From positions 551,830 to 615,829 of the forward strand of contig JALRME010000015.1 in assembly GCA_026120035.1 (NCBI GenBank): a stretch of 64,000 bases of DNA, written 5' to 3'. Source of the DNA: Coleophoma eucalyptorum (lineage: Eukaryota > Ascomycota > Leotiomycetes > Helotiales > Dermateaceae). The notes beneath the pieces were generated by a model that was not told the origin of the DNA, did not search any database, and saw only the letters and a list, made by a program, of their open reading frames with translations. Below are positions 46,148 to 57,821 of this stretch, in pieces. A program made the position numbers and the translations under genes. Positions within the stretch are counted from its first letter, which is position 1, and each line of letters opens with the position of its first letter.

Positions 46148-49021
46148 ATTGACGAGCTTCTATGAGAAGCCCCAAGGATAGAGGCTTGCTGCTATTAATT
46201 TTGATGTGGATGTGGGCGTGTTTTCCAACTTTCGGTCCTTTTATACTACAAGAACCGATTTCTTCGGCCGAAGATTTCGGGTGTCCTACTAATTCTACCT
46301 CCGCAGCCGAATAAAGCACCTCCTGGAAGTTTGCTACTTTTTCGATTATTGTCAATTCATCCTTTGACTGACGATTATGAGAGAAAGGCATTCTGAAAAT
46401 GATGCGGTCTTATTGGAGGAATAGGCACAAAGCGACCCTTGTACGTCATATCCTGGGACTCCTCGGCAGACTAATGTAGCCTGCTTATGGGCTATTCGAA
46501 ACTTTTCGCGAGCTACGCTTCAAAAGTTCCAGACACGACCTGTCACAACGGTTACTATGGGCCTACCTAGCCCTCTTTCTCGACTTTAAAGCGCGCCCTG
46601 CCTTTCAAATCAAGAGGATTTTCTGGCCGACGAGGGCTTCTAGCCTCCATGGCGTTCAGATAATTGGCATTTAGAATCGCAAGGTGGTTGAGACAGTCGA
46701 TGGTGAGATTGCAAGTCTTGTCGAACAATAGCATGTTTCGCTCCTGATCTAGATCTGATAGGATTATTCAGGAAGCCCAGAACTCGGTCGAGTGACTGCT
46801 TTACTGTCGTTCAATAGATGAATACTTTCCGCTATCACTGCAATTCGATATCGCAAGAATGGAGCATCTTCCTCCGTGTCCCTAGAGCTCACTCTCCAGA
46901 ATTTGCATCAGAATTAAGTAAATCTGAAAGTCGCTGCGAGATTTCTTTACGCATTCACAGCAAGAGACCCCCATTTTGGAATTCGAGATCTTAGTAATGA
47001 GGTATTTGCTTCTCGCAAAGATATATACGCCCCTCACCTATCGGTATAAATGTTCACGGGATGATATCACGTATCATCTACGCTTACATCCTGTTCCAGA
47101 AAACTGCCGCCGGTAACTTGTCCGATGTATATAATACCTTGAGACGAACGATTCTCTTGAGCTTAATATGCGCCCAGAATGTCTATGAAGCTATCAGGAA
47201 GTATGGGGAATAACGTTCATATGCTACCACGACATGGTACGCAACTATGCGTCGTCCTTGGCTAGCATCAGAAGGACAGTGAGCATTGCTCAATGCCTGA
47301 TGGATCCCAGGTCTGGCAAGCATATCAACATGGCGAGCTGAGCTGTAACGGGAGGATGACTGTCCTGAAATCTAGGCATTTGAGATTGCAGGCACTCTAC
47401 CCCATACCAGTGATGGGATTGGTCTTTTGAAGAAGACACAAGTTTGCTGGTAGGTGTAGTTACTTCGTGGGCTTTTCAATCGCTCGCTCAGAATGAAGTC
47501 GGCCAAGTGGTAGCTCGACTCGAATGGCTTGTAGTAGTACACCAATTCTCGTGTTTCCTCACAACTACGACGAGTATCGTATCACATCAGTCTCACAGCC
47601 AGCCAGTACCTGCATGCAATCTCGATACAAGTACAAGAATTATTTCATTTTGAGAACACTTCGGTTCTTGGGATACTACCGGCTCTGACAGAGAGTTCAA
47701 TCTTACCCATTGCTATAATTCATGATGTGACGTACACTGTCTTGTCACGTCAAGGTGCAAGCAACTGTAACGGCCCTTTTCAAGCAGACGATCGCATACT
47801 ATCGCGGCCCTATCATACACTCCCACTTTAGTGCCTCGACAACATCGTGGGTAAGAGGATTTCAAGGAAATCTAGGCACCTGTCGCTACCAAGATATTCA
47901 AGAACCGAATCTCTCATGGTCTACTAGGTATTACAATCCATGGCTTCTATAGCCTCTAGTTGTGATGATTTACACACAAGTTGAGGCAAAGATGTTCGCG
48001 CGCTATGTGTATAAGGGAACGGCATCCGAATGTGGGAATTAGCCTTCGCCCATTCTTTATTGCTTATCAAGTTTCATTCTTGTCCGAGGCTGCCGGACTA
48101 TCGGCGAAGAGCTTTGCATCAAGTTTTCTGTGAGACTCCTCGTCATTTGTAATAGGAAGTACTCCGCTAAAATCACTCAATCTACTCGCATTTTTAACCA
48201 CATTTCATTCTTGTCCAATCCTGCCGGATTATGAACGAAGAGCCGTGTCTCGAGTCTTCTGATGGGCACCTCGTCGTTCGTGATAGGAAATGCTCCGCCA
48301 AAACCACTCATCCTGCTCGCATTTTTAGCTGAAAGCGTACAACCCCGCTTTTGAAAAGGTTGTATGACTCCAGTGGGGATTCAACAGTGGGTGAATATGT
48401 GAGCCGCACCCCGTGGGATTATGTCGGTAGTGTCAGTAAGATGACATGCCAGAGTCAAGTACTCATTGTGATCTGAATGCATTGTGTCTGTAATCAAAGA
48501 AGTCAGAATTGCATGTTGTCATATTGATTTGCCACTGCACTTTTGTAATCCTGATTACAGACGGTATTGTGCTTTTTCGTGCGATGATAGTCTCGATACC
48601 AGATTCGACAAACCAGCTTGCAGTGCCAAGGATCGCTCTTGGCTGCAGCATGTTTGCTGATAACAAGTTACCGACCGACCAATATCTTTGTCGCGCCGCG
48701 CGACCTTCTTTACTTTCGTACGCAGAATAGGGCAACCGTTGGCCGCTCCACTGCATCAGGAAGGACACAATCGAACAGAGTTTGTCGGTCTCCTTGCATT
48801 CGTACTATTTAATCTGGAATCTGACTAATTTCATTATGAACGTTATGTCAAAGAGTATCGTCAGAGCATCGACCAATCAAAAGTGGATCGAATGCCAAGT
48901 ATTAGAGAGTTATCCAACGTTTTTACGCCGGCTGACGTTTCCTATATATTCTAATGTCTCTCTACAAGATCTCATAGTACACCACTGATTTTGTCGTCAT
49001 CATTGGGATCCATTTGCAAAG
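46148..49021. other. Intergenic region with a tandem duplication
   Basis: About 2.9 kb with no supportable intact gene. It contains a diverged 131-bp direct tandem repeat (48072-48333) and a short palindrome TGTAATC-CT-GATTACA at 48544-48559. On the minus strand at about 46570-46760 a short frame (LLFDKTCNLTIDCLNHLAI) looks protein-like, but it has no start and is bounded by stops. Confidence 0.45.
48072..48333. repeat. Two-copy tandem repeat, 131-bp unit
   Basis: Units 48072-48202 and 48203-48333 align end to end without gaps. They share the start TTTCATTCTTGTCC, the middle words GCCGGA.TAT and CTCCTCGTC/CACCTCGTC, and the end CTCGCATTTTTA. About three quarters of positions match by eye, and many of the differences are C/T or A/G transitions. 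Confidence 0.85.
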
Positions 49022-51195
49022 ATGGGCCGAAATTCTTTGTCTCTTGCCTTGTTAGCACTCCTCTCGGTACAGATTGAAGGAAGTGTCATATCTAGGTCCT
49101 CGTCGATTGACTTCTTGGGTCCATTCGATGTCGAAGCTAATGGGCTTCACAATATTCACATCGCATACAGCAACCCTCTAGATGGTGACTTGTCAATCCA
49201 CTATGGTGAATGTGCTCAATCATCGCGTTCTCCTATAAAGACCCATCACCGTGTAGGAACGACTAGCATTGGAAGCAGCGCCTTCGTAAAGCGTAACTTG
49301 GAGTGGGCAGATTCTCGCCCAGAAAGATTCGTCTGGGTTGTACCAGCAAGCCTTCCTGATCGTGGTTGTCTACACGCTTATCTCAATGGCGAAGAGCTCG
49401 TGGGAGTTTCTCAACCTATCAACATTATGGCCAAGCGATCCCGACGTGGAGTTCCTATCGCCGATTATGTTGATGCTGAAGGCCCTTGGTTCGATGGTGT
49501 TCAATACATCTCGGAGAAGGAGCCAGATGAGGTCTTTGTTGCAAAGGCTAAAGGATCCACCATTGGTATTCTTGGCGGTGGTATGAGTGGTCTTATGAGC
49601 GCTGTTAGTTTCCGACTCCGTCTCAAGGGCTCTGACTGACGCTATATGTAGCATATCCTTGACTCGGTTGGTATCACCAACTGGAAAATACTTGAGGCAT
49701 CAAGTCGTATTGGAGGCCGTGTACATACAAGCTATCTTAACAGCACTACGTCCGGCCAGTATCAGTATCAAGAGATGGGACCTATGAGATTTCCAGTCAG
49801 TGTAACGGATTCGACGACAAACACTACAATCCAAATTAAGGACCACCAACTTGTCTTTCAGACTGCGGCAAAACTCAATGAAATGAATGGTAATGACCCT
49901 GCTTATGCTGTCAATTTCATTCCCTGGATTCAAAGCGCTGCAAATGATCCAGTCAGTACAACCGCGCGTAGGCCTGATGGGACTGTGCCCGGCAGCGCAG
50001 AAGTTGCAGCCAATTCATCTTTGGCAACTACCACGACCTATTCAAATGCAACTGCAGCGGCAGAATATACAGCAGCGTATGATGATTGGTTGGGCGTTGA
50101 TGCCGATACTCTTGCCGAACTTGGAGCGAATATCTTCAAAGTCCATAAAGAAGCTGTTGACAAAGGTGTCTTTGATTACTCTGAGTCAGAGTATCTCAGA
50201 TTCAAGCTTGGCGCAAGCTTGAATATCACCGATGAGATTTCTGGTTCTGGGCCTAACACTGACAGTTGGTTTTATGACGATCTCTACTTCATTGCCACCG
50301 AATGGCGAACAATTGATCAAGGCTTGAGCAGACTTCCTGCTGCTTTCGGGCCGCAAGTTCTCAACCGTACTATGTTTCAGACTGTAGTACAGGAGCTGGC
50401 TTACGATGCATCAACTGAGAAAGTCAAGGTGTCTTGGCGACCAGGAAATCCATTTGATATCGAACCTGAGTCGATGGAATTCGATTATGTTATTACTGCA
50501 GTTCCGTTCTCCAAAGTCAGATTGTGGAAGCTTCCCGCCTTTTCCTCGCTTCTTACCCGAGCCATTGAATCATTAAATTATCAGCAATCTTGCAAAGTCG
50601 CCCTCCACTACAAGACTCGTTTCTGGGAGCATTTGGAATATCCAATGTAAGCTGATCATTCATTCCACGGTCGATTTCAAGACTAATATATGCATACAGC
50701 ATTGGTGGATGTGGAAGCACCAACATTGCTGGTATCGGTTCAATCTGCTATCCTTCGTACAAGATCAACTCCACCGGACCTGGTGTCATGCTCGCATCCT
50801 ACTCGTCTGGTGTGTACGCACGAACTTTAGGTTCCATGGCAGAAGTAGATCACGTGGCATATACCCAACGCGCCATGATCGAGGTCCACGGACTTATTGC
50901 TCAAGAACAGTTCACAGGAGCTTATGATCGTATCTGCTGGGAGAACAACGAGTTCCAGGCAGGCGCTTGGTGCGCACCTTTAAGTGGCCAGCAGGACCTT
51001 TACTTGCCCGCATATTTCCGCACGGAAATGCACACAGTGTTTGTGGGAGAGCACACTTCTTATACACATGCCTGGATCTGGTCCGCCCTAGAAAGTGCGG
51101 TTCGAGGCACTACTCAACTACTCCTGGATATGGGGTTAGTAGACGAAGCTAAGCAAGTCACCCAGGACTGGATGGCAAGATGGATATCTGTATAG
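49022..51195 (+). CDS. Secreted L-amino acid oxidase-type flavoprotein, 3 exons
   Basis: Predicted extracellular FAD enzyme that oxidatively deaminates L-amino acids to keto acids, ammonia and hydrogen peroxide. In fungi this serves nitrogen acquisition and produces antimicrobial peroxide (family knowledge). Exons are 49022-49603, 49652-50646 and 50700-51195, closing to 690 aa. The signal peptide is MGRNSLSLALLALLSVQIEG. A long N-terminal domain (about 25-180) precedes the FAD-binding GxGxxG-type motif GSTIGILGGGMSGLMSAHIL. The second dinucleotide strand follows: NWKILEASSRIGGRVHTSYL, then QEMGPMRFPVS, a conserved arginine-containing LAAO motif near the active site. Exon 2 ends in KVALHYKTRFWEHLEYP. 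Exon 3 has the C-terminal flavin contact FVGEHTSYTHAWIWSALES. N-glycosylation sequons (NTT, NSS, NAT, NIT) are frequent. A multicopper oxidase gene follows 1.1 kb downstream on the same strand. Confidence 0.93.
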
Positions 51196-52329
51196 ATCTG
51201 ATAGCCTACCATAAAGCTGGCCCCACAAGTTAGGGATAGGAGTTTACTCCCACTTCCGGGAATTTTATAGTAATGACATAGTAGTGGCATAGCGGTAGAA
51301 CATTTAGTACCTCTGCCTTTCAGACCGCTAGGATAATAGCCCTCATAGTTAATCAGACAAAGTTCTTACCAAGCAGTGGTGCTGTGTATTCCTTGCATCT
51401 CTTCCATCATTGCACAATGGGTGGCTAACCCGCTCCAGTTCGTCTCAATAACCGGCAGCCTTCTTAAGGTGTAAACCCAATTCCCTGTACTTTATGCTAG
51501 CAGCAAGCACATCGTTCACATTGATAAAGTACTATGGATTTGTAATCGCTAGGTGCCGTTCGCTCAAGAGCATGCAGTGGTTGTGATGGACAGTCAAGTG
51601 AAGGAGCCGAGTCTTCAGCTCCAGGCAATACCAAGCCGAACATCAACAACTCCGAAAGAGCGGCGACTCGGACTGCAGTTCAATGTCTTGGTATGGCTTA
51701 AAGCAACTAAGCCATTTATTTTCGTGGCACCAAGTGGTATGATCACTCGTGAGCTCGCTTGGCTTCCTTGGCCTGCGCTGGCTGAGCGGACCGAGAGGCG
51801 CCTTCATCCTGTCTAAGCGAACAGTGTTCACCACTTCACGAAATCAATAGGTTGAGACAAGAGCGACAATGCAATTATTGTGCTTGATCCAACTTGCAGG
51901 AAGCTTCTTATAATGCTTGGCCCTCGTTTAATTCTCTTAGATAATTTTCTTGGGTTGCCCTTGGCCTGACCAGCTGAGGGCATCTCGACATAGGCGAGAG
52001 GTGATGCTGCGCTATAGCACGAAGACTCTCTAGCGGGTAGACCGTCCGAAGGAAGGATCGTGCGGAATTTTCTCGTATAGATGCCTCTCTTGGCATCATA
52101 TTGTGGTCTTCATCTCTTCCGTTGAGTGAGATATCATGGCCACCAGGAAGCTTGGTATTGGTATTGGCATTGCACTTGAGGCCGACCGTCAGTTCTTGGT
52201 TGCCAGGGCAAAGTTATATAAAGATCCTTTTCAAAGACATGTTTTCCTTTGAATACTCACCAAGCATTCTGAGATTGTGTTTCCAATACTCTCTTCTTTC
52301 CAACAAGCGAGTTTCCTGTCGTTATCAAA
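51196..52329. promoter_or_regulatory. Intergenic region between two secreted oxidase genes
   Basis: About 1.1 kb between same-strand genes. It holds the LAAO 3' end and presumably the multicopper oxidase promoter. Short open frames have no motif. Confidence 0.4.
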
Positions 52330-54282
52330 ATGGCAAATTTGCTCCTGCTTGGTCTTTTTGTCTTTGCCAACTTCTTTACCCCCACCACAGCAGGTGATTC
52401 AAAATGGCTTAGCCCTGTATACACCGAGTTCTATCAGAATCCCTTGCCGATTCCTCAGGACAAGCCAGTCAAATAGTACATACGCCGTACCAGCAATATC
52501 TCATGTCAATTGCTAATTCGTGGACAGTCAATACACAAATCCTGCAACAGGAAAAATCATCAAGTACTTTGAGATTGAGATTAAGCCTTTTCAAGCACAA
52601 GTTTACTCCAAACTTGGCCCGGCAAATCTTGTTGGTTATGATGGCATGTCTCCCGGCCCAACTATCAGGGTAGAGAAGGGAGAGGAGGCTGTTGTGCGAT
52701 TTGTCAACCGTGCCACGATGGCTAACTCCGTTCATCTTCATGGCTCTAATAGTAAGTCTGATATCGTGTAGAATCTGGGAGCTATACCTAACGAGCTCAG
52801 GTCGTGCACCTTTTGATGGCTGGGCTGAAGATCTTACACAACCTGGTCAATACAAAGATTATTACTATCCTAATGGTCAAAGAGGACGCACTCTGTGGTA
52901 TCATGTAAGCCAAATTCGCAGTTCGAATTTAAACCGTTTAGCTCACATCTTCATCCAGGACCATGCTATTGAGCATACAGCTGAGAATGCCTACTTTGGT
53001 CAAGCAGGCTTGTATATTTTGCACGATCCAGACGAGGACAGACTTGGCTTCCCCAAAGGAAAATACGATGTACCGATGGTACTTTCCTCGAAGCAGTACA
53101 AGAGTAATGGGGACTTGTTCTCACCAGCAGGTGAGACCGTAAGTTTGTACGGGGATGTCATCCACATGAACGGGTAAGTACAGTCCACGATAAAGTTGAA
53201 AACTCTTCTGATGTTCAGGTAGTCAACCATGGCCATATCTTAAAGTTGAGCCACGAAAATATCGTCTTCGTTTCCTCAATGCAGCTGTCAGCCGAGCTTT
53301 CCAGCTCTACTTTGAGAAAGATACCAAGACTGGAACGAAACTGCCTTTCACGGTCGTGGCTTCAGATTCAGGGCTACTTTCTACAAGTGTCTCAGCCAGT
53401 ACACTGGAGATCTCCATGGCTGAGCGATACGAGATTATTTTCGACTTTGCTGCTTATGCTAATAGCAACATCACAATGCGAAATAACCGGGATGTACAGG
53501 CCGATGAGGACTATAACAGCACGGATAAGGTTATGAAGTTCATCGTTGGAGGCACTGTCTCGGATACAACCAACAATGGAGCTGTTCCTTCAGCGCTATC
53601 TACCCTCAACACGCCAACTCCAAAGTCTACGGTCGATCGCTCCTTCAAATTCGAGAGATCAGGAGGAGAGTGGGTTATCAATGGCGTAACCTTCGCCGAC
53701 GTCAAGAACCGCATCCTAGCTAAACCACCACGCGGTACTACCGAAGTCTGGGAACTGGAGAATAGCAGTGGCGGATGGTCTCACCCAGTTCATATACACC
53801 TTGTTGATTTTCAGATACTTTCTAGAACAGGTGGCAAACGAGGAGTTCTGCCATACGAAGAAGCGTCATTGAAAGACGTGGTTCTGTTAGGAGTTAATGA
53901 GAAAGTCAAGGTCATTGCCAAATATGCACCTTGGGATGGCGTATACATGTTCCATTGCCACAATCTGATCCACGAAGATCATGACATGATGGGCGCCTTC
54001 AACGTCTCGGTCCTGCAGGATTTTGGGTATCCAGAGACCACCAAATTTATTGACCCGATGGAGGAGCGCTGGCGAAGTAAGAACATTGATCCTACGAAGT
54101 TTACCGAGGAGTACATCACCGGTACACTGTTACCTATGTTCTCAGGGCTTGATGCCTACAGCAAAGAAGGCGAAATTGAGAAGGCGTTGGATGATTACTA
54201 TAAAACTCGTTCTGCGGCTTCTACTTTGGCCACAGTCACGAAGACTACCTCGAGCAGTAGCACGAAGTCAACGAAGACATAG
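52330..54282 (+). CDS. Secreted bilirubin-oxidase-like multicopper oxidase, 5 exons
   Basis: Predicted secreted multicopper oxidase that couples substrate oxidation to four-electron reduction of oxygen to water. Exons are 52330-52475, 52528-52751, 52801-52904, 52959-53173 and 53223-54282, closing to 582 aa. The signal peptide is MANLLLLGLFVFANFFTPTT. The four copper-ligand motifs are all present: HLHG (SVHLHGSNS), WYHDH (split between exons 3 and 4), HPVHIHLVDFQ and YMFHCHNLIHEDHDMMG. The HCHxxxHxxxxM ending has Met as axial T1 ligand, as in bilirubin oxidases and some bacterial laccases, unlike Leu/Phe in most fungal laccases. The C-terminus is a Ser/Thr/Lys tail (TKTTSSSSTKSTKT). Natural substrate unknown; phenols, bilirubin-like tetrapyrroles or metal ions are possible. 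It lies downstream of the L-amino acid oxidase on the same strand. Confidence 0.93.
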
Positions 54283-54389
54283 GACTAGCGGAAATGATTA
54301 TGATGCAGGTCTTAATATTTTATCCCTGGATAAATATTCATCCTGGATGATACTAAACTTTTTTTAGCTTTACGAAATTTTCCTAGCAT

Positions 54390-56090
54390 TTTATTTATGC
54401 CATGATAGGCATTTTCTTAGATGATAAAACATGTATATAGATAGACAATCTGAGAAAGGATTATTGAAATGACTGTGGTTTATACATTTATAGCCTCCTT
54501 GAACTTTCCAACTTTACGAAATGACGGTATTATTTATGCCTTACCAGATTATTTCTTTGATAATAAAATGCATATGTAGATGAATAAGTCAAGAAGAACG
54601 GAAAATGCTGAATGGCTGTGGTTTATGCATTTATAGCTGCCTGGATGGCTAATCTCTCTAGCGTCACGGGTGCGTTTGTAGCACGAGCCATTTGTGCTAT
54701 ACTATAGAGTGCTTTACATAATAGAGATGAACAATTTACGAAGGAGCCATGAAAATGGCTACGACTTATGACGTTATGTCCTCCTCAGATAGCTTCAATG
54801 TTTTCGAGTTACAGATTTGTTAGTAGTAATGTTATTTCTGTATATAGACAGTGTGTTGGAATCAAAGGGTCAGTAATATGCTTTGTTTGGACTCTGGGCG
54901 TCAGTCAAGTACTTCGGGCAGGGCTCTTGCAGTCTGTGGTAATCAAGAGTTTTTCAAATTACAGGTGCATTTCAAATTCCATGTCTTTTGATTGTAACAG
55001 GTTATGAGCCCGGGAGCGTTGTACCTATGTAGAGGCACCTGCTTCTGTCAGTATGATAACTATCTTTAAGTCATCAATTGTCAAGCAAACGACGCATCGT
55101 CGACAGCCTCTTGTCGACACTTCCGAAACCACTACCTGTGAGCGACATGAATACGTTTTCTGGGTTTCCTGTCCTTCGTAATTATTTCTACGTGTACTTT
55201 TCGTGCTGTAATACCTTCCCCAGATATGTCCTTCATTTGTAGTATTGAGGGGTTCAGGTAAGGTAGACAGACAGGAACATAAGGCAGAACGAGAAACGGA
55301 CCAGAGGATCACTTTACGGAGGATCTTCGCATCGGCCGACGCTACAATATGAAAATCATATCCGCATCCACATCTACACATTCATACTCTATATTAACCT
55401 TTAGCTCTACGTCTTAGACGTCGAAACCATTACGAACTCGGATCCACAAGGGCGAGAAGACTCAAGAAGGGCAGGAAGAGAGAAACAAGAATCAGGAGAG
55501 CAATCAAAGGGGAATAAGTTGTTTTTTATGCACCTTTGATCTAGGGAATATGCTTTGAGGCCACTACGTCTTCTTATAGCAATACGGTGTCTAAAATAAT
55601 AGGACATCAACATGGATGAATGGTCTAAAAGAGGTTACTAAAGTTCGCAGCGATTTGTGTATATCATTTTTGCCATAATAGATAGTGCTCTAGATGATAG
55701 AACACCAACATAGATGCGCAGTCTAAGAGAAGGACTAATAAAAATGGCTGTGATTTGTATGCTTATATTCACCCTAAGTGACTTGGATCTTTCTGGCGTC
55801 GAGGAATCTGTTGGGTGTACACGTTGAACATTACTAGATAGTGTCCTGAAGGATTTAATCCTAAAATAGATGAACAATCTTAGAATAAGGACTGATCAAA
55901 AGGGCTATGATTTGCATTTTTGGATTCTCTCTAGGTAGCTTGAATCTTTCTCGCATTAAGAAATCTGTTAGGAGTATATGTTATTTCTACTACACTAGAT
56001 ACTACTTTACATGATCGAATCCGGGGATAGGTGAACAATGTACGAATAAGCAGTAATGAAAACAGCTATCATTTGTATAGTTATATTGTT
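54390..56090. repeat. Degenerate ~150-bp repeat family
   Basis: Similar blocks recur at about 54400, 54540, 54690, 55570, 55670, 55830 and 55980. Shared words are TAGATAGTG(C)T, ATAGATGAACAATCT (and close variants), AATGGCTGTGATTTGTATG (and variants), and in some copies GGCGTCGAGGAATCTGTT / CGCATTAAGAAATCTGTTAG. The copies are strongly diverged and interrupted by unrelated sequence at about 54850-55560. Confidence 0.65.
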
Positions 56091-56876
56091 GGAAGTTAGG
56101 GGATCAAATTCTTGAGGATTTTCTGGTGTAGTTGTCCTACGTTTCTTTGTATTGATTTTCCACCTTATTCTTCTGGTCCTTCAACATGTTATCTACTCAT
56201 TTCTGTATTTCGAGCTTTGATTTCCAATAGGATGGTTTTGTCAGGTCTGTATTGAGATAGAAGCATTCTGAATAGATATAGTATTTTCTACGTACGCATT
56301 GTAGTTTCGTACGTGAATTATGTGTACTCGGATTGAGGTTACTCTGGCCTTCCTGGCCTATATAACCACCTTTTTTTAGCCTTGAATAGTTGATCCATCT
56401 GGTATTTTTGTCTGAAGGCATTTATGACCTGTGTAAGGTTCAATTTCCCTCTACTGTAGATCGATTCATTGATTTTGAACACATGCACGCAGCTTTTATC
56501 GTAGCCTTCCAAAAGCCGTAGAAATTGGATAATAGAAGATTTATGTAAGTAGTTAGATGAATAATTCATGGTAAACATAGAACTCAACATCTTATTTGAG
56601 CCCTGAGTTACTAAGTCTTGCAAGTAGGAATCCAGGCCAGTTTGTAGACCAGGACAACTGGACTTATGAAAACCACAGTGTAATCTCAAAGCTGTGGAAG
56701 AGTAAGATCAGCAAGTAGCCATATGGGTTGGTATTTTATACAGGACACCTCTTCATGTCTGCCTCTAGAAAGAGATCAAACGCCTCGAAAGAGGCAGTCC
56801 CCAAACACAATCCAATAAAGACGCTCGTATAAGCAGGCAAAACCATGCGTCCATATTTACGAGCCCTATTCCATCT

Positions 56877-56915
56877 GTATATATTTTACCAGTCCAGAAC
56901 GGGTAAAATATATAC
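56877..56915. repeat. Inverted repeat, 14-bp stem
   Basis: GTATATATTTTACC is followed after 11 bp by GGTAAAATATATAC, a perfect 14-bp inverted repeat. It sits at the junction between the AT-rich repeat region and a GC-richer block. Confidence 0.8.
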
Positions 56916-57785
56916 GGATCCAATCCCCCAAAACTCCGCCTAAATCACCAGTATTTCCTTCGATGGATAGGGCGCGCGGCGTGGAAGATCAACAGATGTT
57001 TGGCAAGGGGGCCAAGAACGGGCAAGACCCACGGGAAGAAGTGGGCCTGCTTCTGCGAGGCGGGACCCCGTATGTACATATATCTTCCAAAGCAGAAAAA
57101 CGGGTAGCCAAGGCGGAAACCCAAGAGCCCGGTGATATGCTAAACGTTTATATCCGGGCCACGGCAGTAGATGCAGGACTGGGCCATAACTGTTAAATTT
57201 TAATTTTATTATTATTTTTTTTTTCTTTTATTTTTTCTTCCGGCTGCTAGAGGTGATGCTATCGGTATGAGACTATCAGACCACCAGGCCCTGGGCTATG
57301 GGGATGCCGCCCGCCAAGCTGACGACCGTTGGGAGCTTGCAGGCTGGGTTCGGTGGGGAATCCGCCAGTCACGAGCGTATGGTTCGTTGGTTTGTACGAG
57401 GCATCGCCTGGTTTAGGCATCCGCCGTGGCTACTACACTTTCTAGGTCAGCCACCATCTTTCCCCGTACGGCACAGACGGTTCCCTGTGGGCGCCGCCCC
57501 CCGGTCTGTACAATGCCGCTGGGACATCGCCATCCTGGCCATCTGGACGGACGGGTTGGTCTATGACTCCATGGCTGGGAATGCCGGCTGGCGTTCATGC
57601 CGCATGTCATATCGTAGTAGTCTTGGTTGGAGTGGGACAGGATTATATTGATCATGTTGCTCTGGAACCTGCCTGGACCCAGCGACGACGAGAAACACGT
57701 TGCAGTTTTGCTGTAAGTGTCAGCTGAAGTAAGCCCTTGGGGTTCCCTTAATTTCGCCGCACGGTCACCATTCGTCTCCCGGCTG

Positions 57786-57821
57786 GCACCAGCAGTAGCA
57801 CCAGCAGTAGCACCAGCAGTA
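57786..57821. repeat. GCACCAGCAGTA minisatellite, three copies
   Basis: Three exact 12-bp units followed by related GCAGCTGCTGCAGCACC. It is in non-coding DNA as far as I can tell. Confidence 0.85.

Noticed and set aside
57298..57655. Opposed frames of 80-117 codons in the GC-richer block
   Set aside because: No motif, no start context and no splice partners; kept only as part of the region description.
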